Of a stretch of DNA of 64,000 bases, positions 36,450-45,157 are shown one piece after another (within the stretch, counting starts at the first letter, position 1; each line of letters opens with the position of its first letter). The translations under genes and the position numbers were made by a program. The DNA comes from Lelliottia wanjuensis (GTDB taxonomy: Bacteria; Pseudomonadota; Gammaproteobacteria; Enterobacterales; Enterobacteriaceae). The stretch is from positions 1 to 64,000 of the forward strand of contig NZ_JASSOT010000058.1 of assembly GCF_030238365.1 (NCBI RefSeq), written 5' to 3'. The notes under the pieces are model-generated. The model was given only the letters and a program-made list of their open reading frames with translations, searched no databases and was not told the origin of the DNA.

Positions 36450-37643
36450 TTACACTACAGTGGTCCTGGCTGCATTCTGTTTATCAATAAAATCCGCATA
36501 CCATTGCATCATCACCCGGCGATCGTCCAGATAAAGCGCGTGATTATAGGTACCACGGATGCTGTTCTTGTCGACGTGAGCAAGTTGCATTTCAATCCAC
36601 GCGGTATTGAAGCTGTTTTCATGCAGAATGGTACTCAGCGTATGACGGAACCCGTGGCCGGTTGCCCGTTTGTCGTAGCCGATACGTTTGAGCACCATAT
36701 TGATACTGGCTTCACTCATGGGCTTGTTGATATCGCAGCGACCCGGAAACACCAGCCGGTACTGCCCGGTGAGGCTCTGTAGCTCACGCAGGATCGCCAC
36801 GACCTGATCCGATAGCGGCACCAGATGTTTGCGGCGCATTTTCATCCGTGCTTCCGGTATCGACCATAACGCATTATCAAAATCAAACTCCGACCATTCA
36901 GCAGCCCGTAATTCAATCGTACGCACACCTGTAAGCAACAACAGGCTCGTTGCCATTCGAGTGATGGGGCTGCCGTGGTAAGCCGCAAGCTTGTCGAGGA
37001 ACTCCGGGAGCTCGCTGACGGAGAGGTGAGGGAAGTGTTCTGTCTTAGGTGGGGTAAGTGTGCCGGTAAGTTCTGCTGCGGGGTTTATGGTGGCGCGGCC
37101 GGTGGCGATAGCGTAACGAAAAATCTGGTTACAATACTGACGCACCTTACGCATTTTCTCCAGCGCACCGCGCCTTTCAATCATACGCAGTACTTCAAGC
37201 ATCTCCAGCGGCAGGATTTCCGCGACAGGGCGTTTACCCACATGCGGGAAGATATCCTTCTCCAGCGCTTCCAGAACGCTTTCAGCGTAACTTTCTGACC
37301 ACGAGGCGAGCTTATGGTGATGCCATTCCAGTGCAAGTGCTTTAAACGTATTTTCGACGGTCAGCTTTTTGGTGAGTTTTTCGAGCTGTTTTTTCTCGCT
37401 CGGGTCACCGCCTTCCGCCAGCACTTTACGTGCATCGTCACGCTTGAGTCTCGCTTCGGCAAGACTGATATCCGGATAAACACCGATGGATAATTTTTTC
37501 TCTTTACCGGCGACGCGGTATTTCATTCGCCAGTAACGACCGCCATTGGGTTTAACCAACAAAAATAGCCCGCGTTCGTCGGCGAGCTTATATTCTTTCT
37601 CTCTGGGTCTGGCAGTCTCTACCTGCCGGGCTGTCAGTGCCAT
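36450..37643 (-). CDS. P4-type tyrosine integrase
   Basis: 397 aa, a site-specific recombinase. The N-terminal arm-binding domain (DUF4102 type) is seen in L-A-D-E-R-G-L-F-L-L-V-K-P-N-G-G-R-Y-W. Catalytic residues are visible: Arg in T-G-V-R-T-I-E-L-R, His and Arg in H-G-F-R-H-T, and Tyr in R-G-T-Y-N-H-A. The gene points away from the tRNA-Phe gene, whose 3' end must be the attachment site. All motifs are intact, so it should be active. Confidence 0.95.
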   Translation of the reverse strand: MALTARQVETARPREKEYKLADERGLFLLVKPNGGRYWRMKYRVAGKEKKLSIGVYPDISLAEARLKRDDARKVLAEGGDPSEKKQLEKLTKKLTVENTFKALALEWHHHKLASWSESYAESVLEALEKDIFPHVGKRPVAEILPLEMLEVLRMIERRGALEKMRKVRQYCNQIFRYAIATGRATINPAAELTGTLTPPKTEHFPHLSVSELPEFLDKLAAYHGSPITRMATSLLLLTGVRTIELRAAEWSEFDFDNALWSIPEARMKMRRKHLVPLSDQVVAILRELQSLTGQYRLVFPGRCDINKPMSEASINMVLKRIGYDKRATGHGFRHTLSTILHENSFNTAWIEMQLAHVDKNSIRGTYNHALYLDDRRVMMQWYADFIDKQNAARTTVV

Positions 37644-37819
37644 CTGGGGGCCCCTGAATCACGTTGAACACGATGAGCCCCCACAATGGCCCCCAACAGA
37701 GTCTGGATTGGGAAAGAACTGTATGGAGTTCCGTGGAGCTCGATGAGAGATAAAACGGGATATGTGTGTGATTATACAGGAGTTTGGAGGAGTTCTGAAG
37801 ACCACTAAAGAAGTGAAAG

Positions 37820-37895
37820 TGGTGCCCGGACTCGGAATCGAACCAAGGACACGGGGATTTTCAATCCCCTGCTCTACCGACTGAGCTATCCGGGC
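37820..37895 (-). tRNA. pheV: tRNA-Phe (GAA)
   Basis: 76 nt with encoded CCA, matching the E. coli tRNA-Phe sequence. The anticodon GAA sits in the loop (TTGAAAA on the - strand) and the acceptor stem pairs GCCCGGA with TCCGGGC. It lies next to yqgA and speC, as pheV does in E. coli. Its 3' end is the integration site of the element to the left. Confidence 0.98.
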
Positions 37896-37990
37896 AACGG
37901 GGCGCATTAAACCCGATTGGGCATCCGGCGTCAACGAAATTTGTCGATTTCGCAACGGAGTGCACACTCTCTCACCACTTTGATGACAAC

Positions 37991-38704
37991 TTAGGCGAAA
38001 AAGTGCGTCCACAGGGCTGAGAGCGGCATCGCGAGTACCAGTGCGGGCAGCATATTCACCACCGCAAACATCTTAATTCCGCAGATTCGAAGTCCTGTTG
38101 CCAGCAGCAGCAGGCCGCCCACGGCGGTGAAGTCTGCCATCATCGCCGGTGTGGTGAGCGGCAATATCAGCGTGGCGCAGGTGGCGAGCGCCAGCTGAAT
38201 CATTAGCATCGGCACGCAAATCGCCGCGACGGCAATGCCTAGCGTGGTGGCGAAGATGGTGGCGGTGAAGAAATCGAGAAACGCCTTAGCAATCAGAATG
38301 CTGGGGTCGCCGGTCATCCCTTCCTGCATCGAGCCAAATATCCCCGTCCCGCTGGCGCAAAACAGAATGATGATGGCCACATAGTTCTGAATAAAGGTCT
38401 CATGCGTTCCGCTTGCGGCTTTTCCTGGGCGAGAGATAAGGTTTTTGGCCTTACTGACTGCGCCGTTAATCCCTTTCTCCAGGTAACAAAACTCACCGAT
38501 CAGTGCGCCGAGCAGGGTGGCAAGCACCATCACTGGCAGGTTGGCACATTTGATGACCAGCAAAATGCCGATGCCGAGTGACGCCAGCCCAAAGATCGAG
38601 GGCATGGAAGTGCGAATACGTTCAGGTAATCTCTGGCTTAACACCGCGCCGAGCACGCCACCGAGTAGTACGGCACCGGCATTAATAAAGGGTCCAATAA
38701 CCAA
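37991..38704 (-). CDS. yqgA: YqgA, DUF554 membrane protein
   Basis: 237 aa, polytopic, nearly the same as E. coli YqgA (L-L-G-G-V-L-G-A, F-G-L-A-S-L-G-I-G-I-L-L-V-I-K-C-A-N, G-L-L-L-L-A-T-G-L-R-I-C-G-I-K-M-F). About six or seven membrane helices. The function is unknown. It keeps the E. coli position between pheV and speC. Confidence 0.93.
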   Translation of the reverse strand: MVIGPFINAGAVLLGGVLGAVLSQRLPERIRTSMPSIFGLASLGIGILLVIKCANLPVMVLATLLGALIGEFCYLEKGINGAVSKAKNLISRPGKAASGTHETFIQNYVAIIILFCASGTGIFGSMQEGMTGDPSILIAKAFLDFFTATIFATTLGIAVAAICVPMLMIQLALATCATLILPLTTPAMMADFTAVGGLLLLATGLRICGIKMFAVVNMLPALVLAMPLSALWTHFFA

Positions 38705-38894
38705 AATACACTCCCGCTATTTAATCATTGATATTGCATTATTATTACATGAGGAAGGCGGAGAACGGGTAGCTTTCGCTGCCTGAAATGCATAAAGTCT
38801 CTGTCTTGCACCTCAAAATAAAAGGTGACATTATTGCGCGAATTTTCTCCTCCTGTCTGGATCTCTTCTCCCCTTGAAACGGGTCTCTACGCCT

Positions 38895-41030
38895 ATGAAA
38901 TCACTAAAAATTGCCGTCAGCCATGAGCTGATTTCCACTCTGTCCACGCACCGTGAAGTGGTGGCGCTGGACAGTACCGATTTTACGGATGTGGCGGCAG
39001 TCGTCATTACCCTGGCCGAGAGCCGCAGCGGCATTCTCGCGTTGCTGAAACGCACAGGGTTCCAGCTTCCGGTGTTTATCTTCTCGCAGGAGACAGATGT
39101 TGCGCCAGAAGGCGTCATGGCAGTCATCAGCGGTAAAGCGCAAGAGTTCCTGGAACTGGAAGCGGCAGCCTGTCGCTATGAAGAGAACTTACTGCCACCT
39201 TTTTTTGACACCCTGAGCCAGTATGTGGCGATGAACAACAGTACTTTTGCCTGCCCTGGCCATCAGCACGGAGCCTTCTTCAAAAAGCATCCGGCGGGGC
39301 GTCAGTTCTTCGACTTTTTTGGCGAAAACGTTTTTCGTGCTGACATGTGTAACGCAGACGTCAAACTCGGGGATCTGCTGATCCACGAGGGGTCCGCTAA
39401 AGATGCGCAAAAGTTCGCGGCAAAAGTATTCAATGCGGATAAGACCTACTTTGTGCTTAACGGAACGTCCGCGGCCAACAAGGTCGTGACCAACGCACTG
39501 CTGACGCGCGGCGATCTGGTGCTGTTTGACCGCAATAACCACAAATCCAACCACCACGGGGCGCTGATTCAGGCGGGGGCCACGCCGGTGTATCTGGAAG
39601 CCGCGCGTAATCCGTTTGGTTTTATCGGCGGTATCGACGAACACTGTTTTGACGATGCATATCTGCGCGAGATGATCCGCGAAGTGGCGCCGGAAAAAGC
39701 CGCTGATGCTCGACCGTTCCGCCTTGCGGTGATCCAGCTCGGCACTTACGACGGCACGATCTACAACGCCCGTCAGGTGATCGACAAGATTGGCCACCTG
39801 TGCGACTACATCCTGTTTGACTCCGCGTGGGTCGGTTACGAGCAGTTTATCCCGATGATGGCCGATAGCTCGCCGCTGTTACTGGAACTCAACGAGAACG
39901 ATCCGGGAATTTTTGTGACCCAATCGGTGCATAAGCAGCAGGCCGGATTCTCGCAAACGTCGCAAATCCATAAAAAGGATAACCACATTCGCGGTCAGGC
40001 GCGGTTCTGCCCGCACAAGCGTCTGAATAATGCCTTCATGCTCCACGCCTCCACCAGTCCGTTTTATCCGTTATTCGCCGCGCTGGATATCAACGCCAAA
40101 ATCCATGAAGGGGAGAGCGGGCGCAGGCTGTGGGCGGAGTGCGTCGAGCTCGGTATTGAGGCGCGCAAAGCGATCATCGCCAACTGCAAGATGATCAAAC
40201 CCTTCATTCCGCCGGTGGTGGCGGGGCGGCCGTGGCAGGATCACCCGACGCATGCGATTGCCAGCGAGCGTCGTTTCTTCAGCTTTGAGCCGGGCGCGAA
40301 GTGGCATGGCTTTGAGGGTTACGCTGACGAGCAGTATTTTGTCGATCCCTGCAAGCTGCTGCTGACCACGCCGGGCATTGACGCGGAAACGGGCGATTAC
40401 ACGGATTTCGGTATCCCGGCCACCATCCTCGCCCACTACCTGCGTGAAAACGGCATCGTGCCGGAGAAGTGCGATCTGAACTCCATTCTGTTCCTGCTGA
40501 CGCCCGCAGAAAGCGCCGAGAAAATGGCACAGCTGGTGGCGATGCTGGGGCAGTTTGAGCAGCACATCGAAGACGACACGCCGCTCGCCGAGGTGCTGCC
40601 AACCATCTTCAATAAGTACCCGGTGCGCTATCGCGACTATACGATTCGCGACCTGTGCCAGGAGATGCACGATCTGTACGTCAGCTTTAACGTGAAAGAT
40701 CTGCAAAAAGCGATGTTCCGCAAAGCGAGTTTGCCTGCGGTGGTGATGAATCCGCAGGATGCGAATCAGGCCTATATTCGCGGTGACGTGGAGCTGGTGC
40801 GTATCAGCGAAGCCGAAGGGCGCATTGCAGCCGAAGGCGCGCTGCCATATCCACCGGGCGTGCTGTGCGTGGTGCCGGGAGAAGTCTGGGGCGGCGCGGT
40901 GCAGCGCTATTTCCTGGCGCTGGAAGAGGGCGTGAATCTGCTGCCGGGCTTCTCGCCTGAGTTGCAGGGCGTGTACAGCGAGAAAGATGCGGACGGGATT
41001 AAGCGGTTGTATGGGTATGTTTTGAGGTAG
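38895..41030 (+). CDS. speC: Ornithine decarboxylase, constitutive
   Basis: 711 aa, the length of E. coli SpeC. It converts ornithine to putrescine and CO2 with PLP as cofactor, the first step of polyamine synthesis in the cytoplasm. The PLP lysine lies in S-V-H-K-Q-Q-A-G-F-S-Q. The wing domain, F-A-C-P-G-H-Q-H-G-A-F-F and the C-terminal P-G-E-V-W-G-G-A-V-Q-R-Y-F are all present. I use the ATG at 38895; an in-frame TTG at 38874 gives seven extra residues not found in E. coli. A REP hairpin follows. Confidence 0.97.
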   Translation: MKSLKIAVSHELISTLSTHREVVALDSTDFTDVAAVVITLAESRSGILALLKRTGFQLPVFIFSQETDVAPEGVMAVISGKAQEFLELEAAACRYEENLLPPFFDTLSQYVAMNNSTFACPGHQHGAFFKKHPAGRQFFDFFGENVFRADMCNADVKLGDLLIHEGSAKDAQKFAAKVFNADKTYFVLNGTSAANKVVTNALLTRGDLVLFDRNNHKSNHHGALIQAGATPVYLEAARNPFGFIGGIDEHCFDDAYLREMIREVAPEKAADARPFRLAVIQLGTYDGTIYNARQVIDKIGHLCDYILFDSAWVGYEQFIPMMADSSPLLLELNENDPGIFVTQSVHKQQAGFSQTSQIHKKDNHIRGQARFCPHKRLNNAFMLHASTSPFYPLFAALDINAKIHEGESGRRLWAECVELGIEARKAIIANCKMIKPFIPPVVAGRPWQDHPTHAIASERRFFSFEPGAKWHGFEGYADEQYFVDPCKLLLTTPGIDAETGDYTDFGIPATILAHYLRENGIVPEKCDLNSILFLLTPAESAEKMAQLVAMLGQFEQHIEDDTPLAEVLPTIFNKYPVRYRDYTIRDLCQEMHDLYVSFNVKDLQKAMFRKASLPAVVMNPQDANQAYIRGDVELVRISEAEGRIAAEGALPYPPGVLCVVPGEVWGGAVQRYFLALEEGVNLLPGFSPELQGVYSEKDADGIKRLYGYVLR

Positions 41031-41033
41031 TTT

Positions 41034-41073
41034 TCCCCTCAACCTAACCCTCTCCAAAAGGAGAGGGGACCAT
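41034..41073. repeat. Palindromic repeat, CCTCA-CCCTAACCCTCTCC family
   Basis: CCCCTCAACCTAACCCTCTCC, followed by AAAAGGAGAGGGG, forms a hairpin (CCTCTCC/GGAGAGG). The same unit appears at 52.6 and 57.3 kb in this window, in intergenic DNA each time. It lies directly after speC. Confidence 0.8.
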
Positions 41074-41081
41074 GACCGTAG

Positions 41082-41115
41082 GCCGGGTAAGGCGCAGCCG
41101 CCACCCGGCTTTTTT
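41082..41115 (+). terminator. REP element with T-run, probable terminator of speC
   Basis: GCCGGGT (41082-41088) pairs with ACCCGGC (41103-41109) around the REP core AAGGCGCAGCCGCC, followed by TTTTTT (41110-41115). The T-run overlaps the stop codon of the convergent response-regulator gene. Confidence 0.8.
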
Positions 41116-41806
41116 ACTCCGCACTCCGCCGATACATCCGCCGCGGATGCCCAATCTTCCCGTACAGCATCTCCACACTTAAAAACCCCGCATCCACGCA
41201 GTGTTCCAGATAGCGCCGGGTCGTGGTTTTGCTCAACCCAGTTTCGTTCACCACCTCATCCACGGAAAAACAGTGCGTCGCTTTGTCGTTGAACAGGCTT
41301 TGCACCCGCGCCAGCGTGTTCTCTTCGATCCCTTTGCTCCCGCTGTCCAGCCGATAGTTTTTCGCCTGCAGCTGATACAGGGAATCAACGTTCTGCTGAT
41401 CGACAATCTTCCATACCCGCTGCTGCTCGGCGAACTGCACGAAGCGCTCCAGCGACTGGCTGAGCCGTTTCCAGGAAACAGGTTTCAGAATGTAGTCGAA
41501 TGCGCCGTTGCGGATCGCCAGGCTACAGGTGTCCATGTCGCTGGCGGCGGTGATAAAAATCACCGAGCAGTTGGCATGCACCAGCAACGGGTTGCTGATC
41601 AGGGTGATGCCTTTGCCGTCCGGCAAATAGTTATCGAGCAAAACCAGCTGCGGTTGCAGGCTGGAAAGCAGGGTCTGAGCCTCTGCGAGAGAAGAGGCGA
41701 TCCCCACCAGCCGCAGGCGCGGATGTTTGCTAATCAGTTCCGCGTGAAGTTGTGCCAGTTCGTTCTCATCTTCAACGATCAATACGTCGATATGTTCATG
41801 TTGCAT
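41114..41806 (-). CDS. dpiA: CitB/DpiA-type response regulator
   Basis: 230 aa. The receiver domain has the acidic pair E12-D13 (V-E-D-E), phospho-acceptor D58 in L-V-L-L-D-N-Y-L-P-D-G-K-G, and K107-like lysine in L-K-P-V-S-W-K. The C-terminal helix-turn-helix has V-V-N-E-T-G-L-S-K-T-T-T-R-R-Y. This is the CitB/DpiA family, which activates citrate fermentation genes. I place the start at 41806, where the sequence M-Q-H-E-H-I-D-V begins the domain; it overlaps the kinase gene by 11 bp. Confidence 0.92.
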   Translation of the reverse strand: MQHEHIDVLIVEDENELAQLHAELISKHPRLRLVGIASSLAEAQTLLSSLQPQLVLLDNYLPDGKGITLISNPLLVHANCSVIFITAASDMDTCSLAIRNGAFDYILKPVSWKRLSQSLERFVQFAEQQRVWKIVDQQNVDSLYQLQAKNYRLDSGSKGIEENTLARVQSLFNDKATHCFSVDEVVNETGLSKTTTRRYLEHCVDAGFLSVEMLYGKIGHPRRMYRRSAE

Positions 41807-43433
41807 AGTCAGTCTCTTCCAGTTCCTGAACGGGGCGCGGCGGAGTTCCCGTGGCGGGAATAAACAGCGAGAAAATAGCGCCCCGAGGCGAGTTATCGGC
41901 AACCTCAACGGAGCCGCCAGCCTGGGTGACATAGCTTTCGATCAGGTACAGGCCGATACCATGATCGCCACGCGTTTTGGTGGTGATGCCGCGCTCAAAG
42001 ATCCGCTCGCGGATCTCGGGCTTAATGCCGACGCCATGATCTGCCACTTCAATGATCAGTTCCCGATCGTTGAGCTTAATCAGCACTTCCACCGGTTCAT
42101 GGGGATGCGGTGCGCGCTGGGTGGCTTCGATGGCGTTATCCAGTAAATTCCCAATGATGGAAATCAGTTCCGCTTCGAGCAGGGGAGCAAAAGGTTTGTC
42201 CATCCGACAGGCGGGATCGAAGTTCAGTTCAACGCCTTTCTCGCGCGCTCGGGCCGCTTTCCCCAGCAGCAGGCCGCACAGCGTCGGCGAGCTAAAGCGC
42301 GAGGAGATAAAGTCCAGCAGCTCCTGGGCGTGCTCCGATTGTGCCTGAATAAAGCCAATTGCCTCTTCGTAGCGCCCCATATGCAGCAATCCCGACAGCG
42401 TCGTCATACGATTCAACTGCTCGTGGCGCATGATGCGCAGGTTATCGACGTAGCGTTTGACCTGGCTGAGTTGGGCGCTCAGAGAGTCGATCTCGTTGCG
42501 ATCGCGGAAGGTGATCACCCAGCCTTGCAGGGAGTCCTCGAGCATGATCCGCACGCGGCTTCCGATCACCGTCAGATCGTTAAAACGGCAGATCTCATCG
42601 TGCGTATCTTTCGCCAGCATGGTCTGCGGCGCGAAAAACGGCACCGGAGCGATGACCTGGCTAATCAGCTGCCCGCGCAGTTCCCGTGCGGGTTGCGGCA
42701 AACCAAGTAAATTACGCGCCGCCTGGTTGATCACTTCGATCCGGTAATTATCATCGATAGCGATCACCCCTTCGTAGATCGACTCCATCATCGCTTTTTG
42801 CTGTCGTACCAGTAAGCCAATCTCGCGCGGTTCGAGGGAGAAGATCTGCTTTTTGATACTGCGGGTGAAAAACCACGAGAAGACAAACAAGGCGATCAGC
42901 AGCAGCACCGCGGCAATCAAAATGTTCACCACTTTACTGACGGTAATGGTGTCGAGATAGCTGGTGAGATATCCGACAGAGACAATCCCTACCACTTCTC
43001 CCGCATCGTTGAAAATCGGCGCTTTGCTGCGCAACGAAATCCCCAACCCCCCCTTGCGGATGGTGGTGGTGCTTTTCCCGTGCAGCACCTCCTCGTTATC
43101 CCCGCCGACCAGCGTTTTACCGATACGATCTGCAAACGCAGAATGGAACAGGTGCAGACCTTTATTGTCACCAATGACAATAAAGCTGGCATCGCTGCGC
43201 ACCGCTATTTTGAACATAAATTCACGAATGGCTTTGATATCCTTTTTTTCCACCTCTTTGCGCAAGGTGGGAATAATCGCAATCTCCTCCGCCTGTATTT
43301 TGGCGCGCGTGCTCATCTCCTGATAAAGCTGCCTGCCGACGTCGACATAATAATATCCACCCAGTAATGCAAAGAGCACTGAGAAAAAGACGACCAGCGA
43401 AATAAAGAGCTTAATCTGAAACGACACTTTCAT
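41796..43433 (-). CDS. dpiB: CitA/DpiB-type citrate sensor kinase
   Basis: 545 aa. A helix at about 8-28, a periplasmic PAS-type sensor (about 30-170, with S-D-A-S-F-I-V-I-G-D and R-K-G-G-L-G), a second helix near 175-195, a cytoplasmic PAS domain, then M-R-H-E-Q-L-N-R-M (phospho-acceptor His) and an ATPase domain with N-L-L-D-N-A-I-E-A-T and D-H-G-V-G-I. The start at 43433 begins M-K-V-S-F-Q-I-K-L-F. It is divergent from the citrate carrier gene, so the control region for both lies at 43.4-43.8 kb. Confidence 0.93.
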   Translation of the reverse strand: MKVSFQIKLFISLVVFFSVLFALLGGYYYVDVGRQLYQEMSTRAKIQAEEIAIIPTLRKEVEKKDIKAIREFMFKIAVRSDASFIVIGDNKGLHLFHSAFADRIGKTLVGGDNEEVLHGKSTTTIRKGGLGISLRSKAPIFNDAGEVVGIVSVGYLTSYLDTITVSKVVNILIAAVLLLIALFVFSWFFTRSIKKQIFSLEPREIGLLVRQQKAMMESIYEGVIAIDDNYRIEVINQAARNLLGLPQPARELRGQLISQVIAPVPFFAPQTMLAKDTHDEICRFNDLTVIGSRVRIMLEDSLQGWVITFRDRNEIDSLSAQLSQVKRYVDNLRIMRHEQLNRMTTLSGLLHMGRYEEAIGFIQAQSEHAQELLDFISSRFSSPTLCGLLLGKAARAREKGVELNFDPACRMDKPFAPLLEAELISIIGNLLDNAIEATQRAPHPHEPVEVLIKLNDRELIIEVADHGVGIKPEIRERIFERGITTKTRGDHGIGLYLIESYVTQAGGSVEVADNSPRGAIFSLFIPATGTPPRPVQELEETDYAT

Positions 43434-43615
43434 GACTATCACGCACGGTATCAGCAGGGAGTGCCAATATATCATCTTTTTCCCGCTAACCACGGGCTTT
43501 GCCTGAAACTTGTGATCATTTCCACAGCGCTGATCGCAAAACAAAAATAGAAAATTCAGGCGGGTCCTAATGCTAATTTAACAATGTTATTTGTTTGTAC
43601 AATCTGGAAAAGAAA

Positions 43616-43706
43616 CCATAAAAACCACGGCAATAAATACGGCGTTAATCACATTAAATAAAAGAAACCATTAAAACCATAGAGGCCATTAAAACTTCGG
43701 TTTTAA
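43616..43706. promoter_or_regulatory. Repeated CCATTAAAAC motif and UUCG hairpin between dpiB and citS
   Basis: CCATTAAAAC occurs at 43668-43677 and 43686-43695, and a one-mismatch copy CCATAAAAAC at 43616-43625. The last exact copy runs into a perfect hairpin TTAAAAC-TTCG-GTTTTAA (43689-43706). The gap is 345 bp and AT-rich. CitB-type regulators bind AT-rich repeats upstream of citS and citC in Klebsiella, so these are candidate binding sites. The role is inferred. Confidence 0.5.
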
Positions 43707-43778
43707 TATGCCTTTCCTCACATTAAGTAAGCCTTTGCGACTCTACGCTTAACGGACAAATAACCAAGAGGCTTAATT

Positions 43779-45140
43779 ATGAGCACTACTGACGATTCTT
43801 TCTCTGTTACCCACGACCCGATTGATATTCAGCGGCCGTCGCTTAAAGAGCGCTGGTGGCACATTATGGATACCTGGAAAGTCGGGATCATTCCTTTGCC
43901 GCTGTTTGTGTTAGCCGGTGCGTTGATCGCCATTGATTGCCTGGGCGGTAAGCTGCCAAGCGACATCGTGGTGATGGTCGCCACGCTCGCGTTCTTCGGT
44001 TTTGCCTGCGGTGAGTTCGGCAAGCGTCTGCCGATTGTCGGCAAACTCGGTGCGGCGGCAATCTGCGCAACCTTTATCCCGTCGGCGATGGTCTATTACG
44101 GCCTGCTGCCGGACGTGGTGGTCGAGTCCACCACCAAGTTCTACAAATCTACCAACATTCTCTATCTCTACATCTGCTGCATCATTGTCGGCAGCATCAT
44201 GAGCATGAACCGCACGGTGCTGATTCAGGGCTTCCTGCGCATTTTCTTCCCGATGCTGTGCGGCGAAATCGTCGGCATGATCGTCGGGATGGGCGTCGGC
44301 ATGGCGCTCGGTCTTGAGCCGTTCCAGATCTTCTTCTTTATTATTCTGCCGATCATGGCGGGCGGGGTAGGCGAAGGGGCGATTCCGCTCTCCATCGGCT
44401 ATGCCACGCTGCTGCACATGGATCAGGGCGTGGCCCTCGGTCGCGTTCTGCCGATGGTGATGCTGGGTGGCTTAACCGCAATCATTATCTCCGGCTGCCT
44501 GAACCAGCTGGGCAAACGCTATCCGCACCTGACCGGCGAAGGCCAGCTGATGCCAAACCGCGCTAATGCTGACGCCAACGTGTCACAACCGGCCTTCTCC
44601 GGTAAAGCGGACGTGACCACCATTGCCTCCGGCGCACTGCTGGCGGTGCTGCTCTACATGCTGGGGATGCTCGGTCACAAGCTGATTGGCCTGCCTGCTC
44701 CGGTTGGCATGCTGTTTGTGGCGGTGCTGGTGAAGCTCTGCAACGGCGCGTCTCCACGCCTGCTGGAAGGTTCTCAGGTGGTGTACAAATTCTTCCAGAC
44801 CTCCGTGACCTACCCGATTCTGTTTGCCGTTGGCGTGGCGATCACCCCATGGCAGGAACTGGTCAATGCCTTCACCGTCAGCAATCTGCTGGTGATTGTC
44901 AGCACCGTCTCCGCGCTGGTGGCGACCGGGTTCTTCGTCGGTAAAAAGATTGGTATGCACCCGATTGATGTCGCCATCGTCTCCTGCTGTCAGAGCGGGC
45001 AGGGCGGTACCGGCGACGTGGCGATTTTGACCGCAGGCAACCGTATGAGCCTGATGCCGTTCGCCCAAATTGCTACCCGAATTGGCGGCGCGATTAACGT
45101 CTCCGTCTCGCTGCTGGTTCTGGGCAACTTCCTCGTCTAA
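43779..45140 (+). CDS. citS: CitS-type 2-hydroxycarboxylate (citrate/sodium) symporter
   Basis: 453 aa, inner-membrane carrier. Two reentrant-loop motifs of the 2HCT family are visible: G-G-V-G-E-G (about 195-200) and Q-S-G-Q-G-G-T-G-D (about 406-414). About eleven helices are predicted by eye. Close to Klebsiella CitS, which imports citrate with sodium. It lies upstream of the lyase genes on the same strand, so the whole run 43.8-51.1 kb is probably one operon. Confidence 0.95.
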   Translation: MSTTDDSFSVTHDPIDIQRPSLKERWWHIMDTWKVGIIPLPLFVLAGALIAIDCLGGKLPSDIVVMVATLAFFGFACGEFGKRLPIVGKLGAAAICATFIPSAMVYYGLLPDVVVESTTKFYKSTNILYLYICCIIVGSIMSMNRTVLIQGFLRIFFPMLCGEIVGMIVGMGVGMALGLEPFQIFFFIILPIMAGGVGEGAIPLSIGYATLLHMDQGVALGRVLPMVMLGGLTAIIISGCLNQLGKRYPHLTGEGQLMPNRANADANVSQPAFSGKADVTTIASGALLAVLLYMLGMLGHKLIGLPAPVGMLFVAVLVKLCNGASPRLLEGSQVVYKFFQTSVTYPILFAVGVAITPWQELVNAFTVSNLLVIVSTVSALVATGFFVGKKIGMHPIDVAIVSCCQSGQGGTGDVAILTAGNRMSLMPFAQIATRIGGAINVSVSLLVLGNFLV

Positions 45141-45157
45141 GTCTTCAGGAAAGAATA

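Larger units (their letters stand above)
29237..37837 (-). mobile_element. CP4-57/P4-type integrated element at tRNA-Phe (left end not defined)
   Basis: An integrase gene starts 176 bp from the 3' end of a tRNA-Phe gene, and the - strand genes alpA, a yfjI-like gene and a DUF6387-like gene follow, as in E. coli cryptic prophage CP4-57 and related satellites. The right attachment site must lie in the tRNA 3' end (about 37,820-37,837 onwards). I searched by eye for a second copy of the tRNA 3' end in the rest of the window and found none, so the left end may be beyond position 1, with the T6SS locus included in the island. The left coordinate is only that of the last element-type gene. Confidence 0.55.

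Noticed and set aside
37820..37895. Second tRNA or a disrupted tRNA copy marking the other end of the element
   Set aside because: Only one copy of the tRNA 3' sequence was found by eye.
40071..41057. 328-codon - strand frame opposite speC
   Set aside because: Shadow of the conserved speC gene; no ribosome site and no plausible domains.
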